A stretch of 17,955 nucleotides of DNA from CAYUNN01 sp964607015 (GTDB lineage Bacteria; Patescibacteriota; Minisyncoccia; Minisyncoccales; JAGGXC01): NCBI GenBank assembly GCA_964607015.1, contig CAZSHN010000014.1:1-17955 (forward strand), written 5' to 3'. The notes under the pieces are model-generated. The model was not told the DNA's origin. It did no database searches and saw only the letters and a program-made list of their open reading frames with translations. This document shows positions 1 to 5,409 of the stretch, piece by piece; positions within the stretch are counted from its first letter, which is position 1, and the number at the start of each line of letters is the position of its first letter. Position numbers and translations under genes: made by a program.

Positions 1-295
1 CAATGGCTGATACAATGGGTTGCTAAGCCGTTAAGGCGGAGCTAATCCCTTAAAATCAGTCTTAGTCCGGATTGAGGTCTGCAACCCGACCTCATGAAGC
101 TGGAATCGCTAGTAACTGCCAATCAGCCATGTGGCGGTGAATGTGTTCCTGGGTCTTGTACTCACCGCCCGTCACGTCAGAAGAGCTAGCAATACCCGAA
201 GTCCCATCTTGAATGGGCCGAAGGTAGGGTTAGTAATTAGGACGAAGTCGTAACAAGGTATCCTTAGGAGAACCTGAGGATGGACCAATTTAGTT
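1..295 (+). rRNA. rrs: 16S ribosomal RNA, 3' part (5' end outside window)
   Basis: The stretch matches the last ~300 nt of bacterial 16S rRNA: TAGTCCGGATTG, TGGAATCGCTAGTAA, the 1400-region block CTTGTACTCACCGCCCGTCAC (as CTTGTACTCACCGCC then CGTCAC), and GTCGTAACAAGGTA leading into helix 45. The form TTGTACTCACC rather than TTGTACACACC is a variant I associate with candidate-phylum sequences. Helix 45 is intact (TCCTTAGGAGAACCTGAGGA) but the tail after GGATGGA is CCAATTTAG instead of TCACCTCCTT, so the anti-Shine-Dalgarno is absent; no CCTCC occurs before the next gene. The exact mature 3' end is an estimate (about 292-296) by analogy with the ~12 nt tail of E. coli. The gene is followed by its own hairpin and terminator, not by a 23S gene. 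Confidence 0.97.
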
Positions 296-301
296 TTACA
301 A

Positions 302-361
302 GTGTTGACTGCAATTAAAGTTGCGAATTCGAACTTTAATTGTAAGGTATTAGTCGAACAC
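302..361 (+). other. Long hairpin in the 16S 3' trailer
   Basis: An outer stem GTGTTGACT (302-310) pairs with AGTCGAACAC (352-361, one bulged G), and an inner perfect 11-bp stem pairs CAATTAAAGTT (312-322) with AACTTTAATTG (332-342) across a 9-nt loop GCGAATTCG. It begins within about 10 nt of the expected mature 16S end, so it may be a double-strand processing signal (RNase III type) for the isolated 16S transcript. Structure is read by eye; the processing role is inference. Confidence 0.6.
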
Positions 362-417
362 CTCAAAGATCGACTGCCAAAGCAACTCAAATATGCTAAT
401 CTTTCTCCGTCTTACCT

Positions 418-446
418 AAAAACCTTTGACGGTTTTTATTTTTTTA
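418..446 (+). terminator. Intrinsic terminator after 16S rRNA
   Basis: AAAAACC (418-424), loop TTTGAC, GGTTTTT (431-437), then a T-rich tail. It separates 16S from the downstream tRNAs, so 16S appears to be transcribed alone. Confidence 0.7.
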
Positions 447-453
447 TTAAAAT
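426..453 (+). promoter_or_regulatory. Promoter for tRNA-Ile/tRNA-Ala, nested in the 16S terminator
   Basis: TTGACG (426-431), 16-nt spacer, TAAAAT (448-453). The -35 lies in the loop and descending arm of the terminator hairpin. A start near 460 would give about a 12-nt leader before tRNA-Ile. Same TTGAC/TAAAAT pattern as the lysS and KH-gene promoters. Confidence 0.55.
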
Positions 454-471
454 AGGGGTATAGCGTTGAAT

Positions 472-544
472 GGGCGTGTGGCTCAGTGGTTAGAGCGCTT
501 CTCTGATAAAGAAGAGGTCGAAGGTTCGATTCCTTCCACGCCCA
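472..544 (+). tRNA. tRNA-Ile (anticodon GAT)
   Basis: Seven-bp acceptor GGGCGTG/CACGCCC, D-arm GCTC/GAGC, anticodon stem CTTCT/AGAAG with loop CTGATAA (anticodon GAT), T-arm GAAGG/CCTTC with TTCGATT loop, discriminator A. CCA is not encoded (followed by CTT). Position after 16S and before tRNA-Ala is the classic 16S-23S spacer order, yet no 23S follows. Confidence 0.97.
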
Positions 545-552
545 CTTGGATT

Positions 553-626
553 GGGCCGATAGCTCAATTTGGCAGAGCACCGGTTTTGCATACCGGAGGT
601 TAGGAGTTCGAGGCTCCTTCGGTCCA
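553..626 (+). tRNA. tRNA-Ala (anticodon TGC)
   Basis: Acceptor GGGCCGA/TCGGTCC contains the G3:U70 wobble that is the alanine identity element; anticodon stem CCGGT/ACCGG with loop TTTGCAT (anticodon TGC); T-arm AGGAG/CTCCT. Discriminator A, no encoded CCA. Eight nt after tRNA-Ile, so co-transcribed with it. Confidence 0.97.
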
Positions 627-633
627 CACTTTT

Positions 634-662
634 AAAAGGCTATTTTAGCCTTTTTCTTTTTT
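634..662 (+). terminator. Intrinsic terminator after tRNA-Ala
   Basis: AAAAGGCTA (634-642), TTT loop, TAGCCTTTT (646-654) and a T-rich tail. It closes the tRNA-Ile/tRNA-Ala unit and confirms that no 23S rRNA is transcribed from this locus. Confidence 0.85.
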
Positions 663-668
663 GCTTAG

Positions 669-677
669 TTATCCACA
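669..677 (+). promoter_or_regulatory. Perfect DnaA-box-like 9-mer
   Basis: TTATCCACA matches the E. coli-type DnaA box exactly and sits in the AT-rich gap upstream of the membrane-protein promoter. It is single; I saw no cluster, so an origin is not supported and chance occurrence is quite possible. Confidence 0.25.
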
Positions 678-696
678 GTCATTTTCCTCTTTTTTT

Positions 697-705
697 TGTT
701 AAAAT
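697..705 (+). promoter_or_regulatory. Extended -10 promoter for the membrane-channel-like gene
   Basis: TGTTAAAAT is a TGn extended -10 with TAAAAT hexamer. No convincing -35 at 16-18 nt. Transcription from about 712 would give a ~70-nt leader. Confidence 0.45.
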
Positions 706-709
706 GTAG

Positions 710-768
710 TAATTAATTAGCAGATTTTATCTGCCTATCAAAGGTCGATCGATCTTTAAATTAATTAA
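710..768 (+). promoter_or_regulatory. Structured 5' leader, two hairpins inside an outer stem
   Basis: Hairpin 1: GCAGAT/ATCTGC (720-734, 3-nt loop). Hairpin 2: near-perfect palindrome AAAGGTCGATCGATCTTT (740-757, one G:U). Flanking AT-rich arms TAATTAATT (710-718) and AATTAATTA (759-767) can close a three-way junction, ending about 14 nt before the ATG. Role unknown; a riboregulator or an mRNA-stability element are possibilities. Confidence 0.4.
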
Positions 769-781
769 AAAAAATTGAAAA

Positions 782-1465
782 ATGGCGGTTGAAAATTGGT
801 TTACAATTACAATTGAAAGCTTGCAAGAAATGTGGCAAAGCTTTCTAACGTTTATTCCTGAGTTAATTGGTGCCATTATTGTTATTATCATTGGTTGGTT
901 TATTTCCGTAGCAATTGGAAAAATTGTTGCTGAAATATTGAAAAGGATCAAGTTTGATAAATTGTTTGAAAAGGGTGCCTGGAAAGAAGCTCTATCAAAA
1001 GCAAAATGGAAATTAGATCCATCAGGATTCATTGGTTCAATTGTGAAGTGGGTCTTGTTTATCGTCTTCTTAAAAGCAGCTGTTGAAATCTTAGGATTAA
1101 CAGAGTTTGCTGTTTTTATGGGAGAGATAGTAATGTGGCTACCTAACTTGATTGTTGCTGCAGCTATTTTTGTTGTAGCTGTTATTGTTTCTGAATACTT
1201 GCCAAAGGTTATCAGAGCTGGCGCTGAAGGAATGAAGATAAAATACAGTCATTTCATAGAGAAGGTTGTTAGATGGTCAATTTGGGTTTTTGCCATTTTA
1301 GCTATTTTAATCCAGTTAGGAATTGCTAGAACCATGTTCATGACTTTATTCACTGGTTTTATTGCTTTCCTTGTAATTGCTGGTGGTTTAGCTTTCGGAC
1401 TTGGAGGAAAGGATGTTGCTGCAGAAATGTTGCAAGACTTAAAAAGAAAGATAAAGGAAGAGTAA
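782..1465 (+). CDS. Polytopic membrane protein, mechanosensitive-channel conserved TM-helix family
   Basis: A 227-residue integral membrane protein. Five hydrophobic segments are visible at about residues 24-44, 85-105, 118-142, 166-184 and 187-210, and it ends in GGLAFGLGGKDVAAEMLQD, the glycine-rich signature of the 'conserved TM helix' repeat found in MscS-related proteins. The soluble MscS beta domain is absent, so it is the membrane part only; whether it forms a tension-gated pore is inferred from the family, not seen. The start ATG has no Shine-Dalgarno (preceded by AAAAAAAATTGAAAA) and follows a structured leader. It is a single-gene unit: its own extended -10 upstream and a strong hairpin terminator downstream. 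A generic small membrane scaffold protein is the alternative. Confidence 0.8.
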   Translation: MAVENWFTITIESLQEMWQSFLTFIPELIGAIIVIIIGWFISVAIGKIVAEILKRIKFDKLFEKGAWKEALSKAKWKLDPSGFIGSIVKWVLFIVFLKAAVEILGLTEFAVFMGEIVMWLPNLIVAAAIFVVAVIVSEYLPKVIRAGAEGMKIKYSHFIEKVVRWSIWVFAILAILIQLGIARTMFMTLFTGFIAFLVIAGGLAFGLGGKDVAAEMLQDLKRKIKEE

Positions 1466-1526
1466 AGTTGATAATTAAATGCAGATAGTTAGATAGAATA
1501 TATTACCTTTTACTATAAAACAGAGG

Positions 1527-1554
1527 CAGCCCCTTAAAGGGGCTGTTTCTTTTG
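1527..1554 (+). terminator. Intrinsic terminator after the membrane-channel-like gene
   Basis: CAGCCCC (1527-1533), TTAAA loop region, GGGGCTG (1539-1545) and TTTCTTTT. The T tail runs straight into the -35 of the lysS promoter. Confidence 0.9.
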
Positions 1555-1580
1555 ACCTTCTGGTTTAAATAAAGTAAAAT
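1552..1580 (+). promoter_or_regulatory. lysS-serS promoter
   Basis: TTGACC (1552-1557), 17-nt spacer, TAAAAT (1575-1580). The expected start is near 1587, only about 6 nt before the lysS ATG, so the mRNA is near-leaderless. A second TAAAAT at 1583-1588 lacks a spaced -35. Confidence 0.7.
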
Positions 1581-1592
1581 AGTAAAATATAT

Positions 1593-3056
1593 ATGGGTAT
1601 GTCTAAGATCAAAAAAAATAGGAAAGAGAAGCTGGAAAAGATGAAAAGAGAGGGAATAGATCCTTATCCTGCCAAAACAAGTAGGACTCATTTTGTTAAA
1701 GAGGCCTTAGATGATTTTGGCGGTTTGCACAAAAAGAAAACAAGAATTACTTTAGTTGGTAGGATTTATTCTATTAGAGCTCATGGAGGGTCTACTTTCA
1801 TTCATTTTGGAGATGGAACTGGAAAAATCCAAGCTTATTTCAAAAAAGACAAGCTTGGACCTAAACTTTATCAATCCTTCTTAGATGGTTTTGACATGGG
1901 GGACTTTATCGAAGTCACTGGTGTTTTATTTAAAACAAGGACAGAAGAAAAAACATTAGAAGTTGATAAGTTCAAAATGTTGTCTAAGTCATTGCTTCCT
2001 CTTCCAGAGAAATGGCATGGTTTGAAAGATGTTGAGGAGAGATTTAGAAAAAGATATCTTGATTTAATTTTTAACGAAGAAGTAAAGAGTAAATTTGAAA
2101 CCAGGTCCAAGATTATTAAAGAGATTAGAAGCTTTTTAGATAAAAAAGGGTTTTTAGAAGTAGAAACTCCAATTCTTACTTTAAATTATGGTGGGGCAAA
2201 GGCAGAGCCATTCAAAACTCATTTGAATGCTATGGATCTAGATCTTTATTTGAGAATTTCTTTGGAGCTTTATCTGAAGAGATTAATGGTGGGCGGGTTT
2301 GAAAAAGTTTATGAAATCGGAAAATGTTTTCGTAACGAAGGAGTTGATCGTTCCCATAATCCTGACTTTACTATGCTTGAATTTTACTGGGCATACGCTG
2401 ATCACAAGGACCTAATGAAATTTACTGAAGAAATGTTTAAACATTTAGTCAAAAAGATCAATGGTTCTTTAAAGGTGGAATACGAAGGAAAAGAAATTGA
2501 TTTTAGTACTCCTTGGAAAAGAGTTGAGTTTTCTCAACTTCTTAAAAAAGAAACCGGAATAGATATTGATGAGATTCATATAACTGCCCTTAGAAAGGAA
2601 GCTAAAAAGCTTGGAGTTAAATTAGAAAAAGGAGAAGATAAAACTGAAATAGCTGACAAGATTTACAAGAAAACTTGTCGTCCTAAAATTTGGCAACCTA
2701 CTTTCTTAATTCATCATCCTGTTGGATTCTTTCCTTTAGCAAAAGAATTTAAAGACAATCCTAAAAAATTAGCTAACTTTCAGCTTATTGTAGCTAATTG
2801 GGAATTAGTTAATGCTTTTTCTGAGCTCAATGATCCAATAGAACAAAGGGAAAGATTTAAAGAGCAGGAAGAGATGTATAAGAAAGGGTTTAAAGAGGCT
2901 CAGAGAATGGATAAGGAGTTTTTAGAGGCATTAGAACATGGAATGCCTCCTACTGCTGGTTTTGGAATGGGAATCGATAGAGTAGTTGCTTTATTAGCCG
3001 GTTTCTATAGTTTAAGAGAAGCTATTCTCTTTCCTCTAATGAAACCTAAAAAATAA
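1593..3056 (+). CDS. lysS: Lysyl-tRNA synthetase, class II
   Basis: Charges tRNA-Lys with lysine in the cytosol. 487 residues, the usual bacterial LysRS length. An N-terminal OB-fold anticodon-binding domain spans about 50-135 (TLVGRIYSIRAHGG, then HFGDGTGKIQAYF). The class II core shows motif 1 around residues 186-195 (GFLEVETPIL), motif 2 FRNEG at 246-250 followed by HNPDFTMLEFY, and motif 3 GFGMGIDR at 456-463. The ATG at 1593 is chosen because it falls just after the promoter; an ATG two codons later is an equally possible start, and neither has a Shine-Dalgarno. First gene of an operon with serS, which begins 2 nt after its stop. Active-site motifs look intact. Confidence 0.97.
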   Translation: MGMSKIKKNRKEKLEKMKREGIDPYPAKTSRTHFVKEALDDFGGLHKKKTRITLVGRIYSIRAHGGSTFIHFGDGTGKIQAYFKKDKLGPKLYQSFLDGFDMGDFIEVTGVLFKTRTEEKTLEVDKFKMLSKSLLPLPEKWHGLKDVEERFRKRYLDLIFNEEVKSKFETRSKIIKEIRSFLDKKGFLEVETPILTLNYGGAKAEPFKTHLNAMDLDLYLRISLELYLKRLMVGGFEKVYEIGKCFRNEGVDRSHNPDFTMLEFYWAYADHKDLMKFTEEMFKHLVKKINGSLKVEYEGKEIDFSTPWKRVEFSQLLKKETGIDIDEIHITALRKEAKKLGVKLEKGEDKTEIADKIYKKTCRPKIWQPTFLIHHPVGFFPLAKEFKDNPKKLANFQLIVANWELVNAFSELNDPIEQRERFKEQEEMYKKGFKEAQRMDKEFLEALEHGMPPTAGFGMGIDRVVALLAGFYSLREAILFPLMKPKK

Positions 3057-3058
3057 TT

Positions 3059-4327
3059 ATGTTGGATATTGATTTTATTCGAAATAATCCAGAAGATGTA
3101 AAAAAGGGCTGTAAAGATAAGGGGGTCAACATTGATGTTGACTATCTTTTAAAATTGGACGAGAAAAGGAGAGATGTTTTGCAATCTTTGGAAGAAATTA
3201 GAGCAGAAAAGAATAAGGGTGGTAAAAAAATAGCTCAAGCAAAAGATGGAAAAGAAAAGAAAAAAATGATTTCTGCAATGCAGAAAGTAACTAAGAAAGA
3301 AGAAAAAGTGCAATCTAAATTTGATGAACTAGATAAAGAATTCCAGAAATTAATGAATAAAGTTCCCAATCTACCTTTAGAGCAAGTTCCTGAGGGAAAG
3401 GATGAAAGCGACAATGTTGTTGTAAAAGAAGTAGGCGAAAAAACTAAATTTAGTTTTGAGCCTAAAAGTTATTTAGATATTGCCGAAGAACTTGATTTGA
3501 TAGATGTTAAAAGAGCAGCCAAAGTTTCTGGTACTAGATTTGGCTATTTAAAAAAAGAAGTAGCCTTATTGCAATTTGCTTTAATAAATCTCACCCTTGA
3601 TTATTTAACTGAAAAAGGATTTGTTCCTATTATTCCTCCGGTTATGATTAGATCAGAAATGATGAAGGGGACTGGTCATTTATCAGAAGGAGACGAACAA
3701 GAAAAATATTTTCTTGAAAAAGATCAATTATATTTAGTAGGTTCTGCTGAGCAGTCGATAGTTTCAATGCATGCTGATGAAGTTTTCGAAGAAAAAGAAT
3801 TACCCCAGAGGTATATAGGGTATTCAAGTTGTTTTAGAAGGGAAGCGGGCTCTTATGGAAAAGATACAAAGGGTATTTTTAGGGTGCACCAATTCGACAA
3901 AGTTGAAATGGTAAGCTTTACTGGTTCCGAACAATCAAAAGAGGAGCATCAGTTCTTACTTTCTTTACAAGAAGAGTTAATGCAGAAATTAGAAATTCCT
4001 TATAGAGTAATTAATATTTGTACTGGAGATCTTGGTTTCCCTGCTGGAGCTGCTTATGATATAGAAGCATGGTTGCCAAGTGAAAAAAGATATCGAGAAA
4101 CTCATACGACATTTAATGATACTGATTTTCAGTCAAGGAGATTAAATATTCGTTATCGTTCTTCAAAGGAAGCTAGCCTTGATTTTGTCCACATCCTTAA
4201 TGGAACTGCTTTTGCGATTGGAAGGATTATTATAGCGATAATAGAGAATTATCAAAGAAAAGATGGAAGTGTTGAAATTCCAAAGGTTTTACATAAGTAT
4301 TTAAATTTTAAAGAGATAAAAAAATAG
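3059..4327 (+). CDS. serS: Seryl-tRNA synthetase
   Basis: Charges tRNA-Ser. 422 residues, typical length. The N-terminal start LDIDFIRNNPEDVKKG and the lysine/glutamate-rich coiled-coil arm at about residues 30-100 are the tRNA-binding domain. The catalytic class II core has the motif 2 region FRREAGSYGKDTKG at 259-272 and motif 3 LNGTAFAIGRIIIAIIENYQ near the C-terminus; DTDFQSRRLNIRYR is the conserved serine-site segment. It lies 2 nt after the lysS stop with no Shine-Dalgarno, so translation is presumably coupled to lysS termination. A hairpin overlapping its stop codon terminates the operon. Confidence 0.97.
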   Translation: MLDIDFIRNNPEDVKKGCKDKGVNIDVDYLLKLDEKRRDVLQSLEEIRAEKNKGGKKIAQAKDGKEKKKMISAMQKVTKKEEKVQSKFDELDKEFQKLMNKVPNLPLEQVPEGKDESDNVVVKEVGEKTKFSFEPKSYLDIAEELDLIDVKRAAKVSGTRFGYLKKEVALLQFALINLTLDYLTEKGFVPIIPPVMIRSEMMKGTGHLSEGDEQEKYFLEKDQLYLVGSAEQSIVSMHADEVFEEKELPQRYIGYSSCFRREAGSYGKDTKGIFRVHQFDKVEMVSFTGSEQSKEEHQFLLSLQEELMQKLEIPYRVINICTGDLGFPAGAAYDIEAWLPSEKRYRETHTTFNDTDFQSRRLNIRYRSSKEASLDFVHILNGTAFAIGRIIIAIIENYQRKDGSVEIPKVLHKYLNFKEIKK

Positions 4328-4355
4328 CATTAAGAAATTTTTCTTAATGCTTTTT
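4318..4355. terminator. Bidirectional terminator between serS and the small minus-strand gene
   Basis: GCATTAAGAA (4327-4336) pairs with TTCTTAATGC (4341-4350). T5 follows on the plus strand and an A-rich run precedes it, giving a T-run on the minus strand, so it can stop both convergent transcripts. Confidence 0.85.
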
Positions 4356-4659
4356 AAGAGCCAAGGTGTTTTTTCAAAAGAGCTCTAGTTTTCGGGCCAA
4401 AGCAGTGATATACTGCTATTCCTCCAAGGGTGCCAGTTAGCCAGGGGAGTAATCCGAGAATATAGAACGGAATTTTATTTGAATTCAGAACTATTTCCAC
4501 TAATACTCCAGCTAAAACTCCTATAATTGTAAATCCTAGAAGGATTGATGACACAATAACAATTTCTTTAGCTAATTCTTTTGAAAACTCTTCCGCTTGG
4601 CATTTCTCCATTTCTGGTTTTATATCCAGAACGAATTCTTCTATTTTCTTTTTTAACAC
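4354..4659 (-). CDS. Small membrane protein of unknown function (A)
   Basis: Not recognised as a known family. About 101 residues from a GTG at 4657-4659. An N-terminal charged, probably amphipathic stretch (VLKKKIEEFVLDIKPEMEKC) is followed by two hydrophobic segments (around EIVIVSSILLGFTIIGVLAG and IPFYILGLLPWLTGTLGGI) and a basic tail with TRALLKKHLGS. The GTG is preferred over an upstream ATG at 4695 because that ATG lies upstream of the predicted transcription start, and because AGGAGG (4667-4672) sits exactly 7 nt before the GTG. This ideal Shine-Dalgarno is exceptional in a window whose 16S lacks the complementary sequence. Single-gene minus-strand unit between plus-strand operons, with its own promoter and terminator. 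Confidence 0.75.
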   Translation of the reverse strand: MLKKKIEEFVLDIKPEMEKCQAEEFSKELAKEIVIVSSILLGFTIIGVLAGVLVEIVLNSNKIPFYILGLLPWLTGTLGGIAVYHCFGPKTRALLKKHLGS

Positions 4660-4666
4660 TTTTATC

Positions 4667-4672
4667 CCTCCT
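4667..4672 (-). promoter_or_regulatory. Consensus Shine-Dalgarno for small membrane protein A
   Basis: AGGAGG on the minus strand, 7-nt spacer (GATAAAA), then GTG. It decides the start of this gene and is one of only two such motifs next to a start in the window. Confidence 0.7.
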
Positions 4673-4682
4673 ATTTGATTTC

Positions 4683-4688
4683 TAATAT
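4683..4688 (+). promoter_or_regulatory. Overlapping plus-strand -10 for the hydrolase
   Basis: TAATAT on the plus strand overlaps the minus-strand TATATT; together TAATATA is nearly symmetric, so one AT-rich element could serve both directions. A start near 4695 leaves about 3 nt before the ATG. No good -35 seen. Confidence 0.4.
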
Positions 4689-4712
4689 AACACATGTATG
4701 AATAAAAGTCAA
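4684..4712 (-). promoter_or_regulatory. Promoter for small membrane protein A
   Basis: Minus strand TTGACT (4707-4712), 17-nt spacer, TATATT (4684-4689). Start near 4677 gives an ~18-nt leader carrying the AGGAGG. The -35 lies inside the first codons of the divergent hydrolase gene. Confidence 0.75.
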
Positions 4713-5408
4713 CCTATATTAATCCTTCATGGTTGGAAAAGTTCCAAAGAAAAATGGGGAAAAGTTAAAGATATTCTTGAAAAAGAAAATATAAAGGTAA
4801 TTATTCCTGATCTTCCTGGGTTTAAAGAAGAGACAAAAATAGATAAACCTTGGGATTTAGATGATTATCTTAAATGGGTTGAAGAGTATGTAAAAAAGAA
4901 AGAACAAGAAGGTGTTTTAAAGAGCCCCTTCTTTTTGCTAGGGCATTCTTTTGGAGGAAGAATTGCGATTAAGTTTTCTCTAGCTAATTCAGAGAAATTA
5001 AAAGGATTAATTTTAGTTTCTTCTGCCGGAATAAGAAACAAGAAGAAGTTTGTTTCAAGGTTTTCCTTTCTTAAAAAACTATCCTTTTTGCCGGGATTTT
5101 CTTTTTTAAGAAAGTTATTCTATAAATTAATTGTTAGAAAGACCGACTATTTAGGAGTGGAAGGGCCAATGAAAGAAACATTTAAAAATATTGTCTCAGA
5201 AGATCTTACTGGACTATTGCCTGGTATTAGAAATAAGACTTTGATTATTTGGGGAAAGAAAGACAAGTCTACTCCTATTTCAAATGCTTTTTTAATGAAT
5301 GACAAGATAAAAGATTCAAATATGATTAAATTGAAAGGTATAGGTCACATGCCTTATTTAGAAAATCCTGAACTTTTAGCTGAAAAGATATTAAATTTTG
5401 TTAAATGA
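4698..5408 (+). CDS. Alpha/beta-fold hydrolase
   Basis: A 236-residue cytosolic hydrolase of the alpha/beta fold. The oxyanion-hole region LILHGWKSSKEKW is at residues 8-20, the nucleophile elbow GHSFGG places Ser84, and the other triad members are probably Asp189 (IIWGKKDKS) and His217 (GIGHMPY), all in the family order. A lid region with hydrophobic and basic residues lies at about 115-165. Substrate cannot be read; esterase, lipase or MenH/BioH-like activity are all possible. The ATG has no Shine-Dalgarno and a near-leaderless promoter. Its stop is 1 nt before the Mur-ligase ATG, so the two are co-transcribed, suggesting but not proving an envelope-related role. Confidence 0.88.
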   Translation: MNKSQPILILHGWKSSKEKWGKVKDILEKENIKVIIPDLPGFKEETKIDKPWDLDDYLKWVEEYVKKKEQEGVLKSPFFLLGHSFGGRIAIKFSLANSEKLKGLILVSSAGIRNKKKFVSRFSFLKKLSFLPGFSFLRKLFYKLIVRKTDYLGVEGPMKETFKNIVSEDLTGLLPGIRNKTLIIWGKKDKSTPISNAFLMNDKIKDSNMIKLKGIGHMPYLENPELLAEKILNFVK

Positions 5409-5409
5409 T

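Noticed and set aside
172..390. A 72-codon open frame on the minus strand
   Set aside because: It lies inside the 16S rRNA 3' end and its trailer hairpin; it is a chance frame.
772..777. AAATTG before the membrane-protein ATG can pair with CAATTT in the altered 16S tail, hinting at a new anti-Shine-Dalgarno-like pairing
   Set aside because: Only a few other starts show TAAATT/AAATTG at similar distance, the window is very AT-rich, and spacing varies; it needs genome-wide counts before being taken seriously.
669..781. Replication origin in the AT-rich gap
   Set aside because: Only one DnaA-box match and no dnaA/dnaN/rpmH neighbours.
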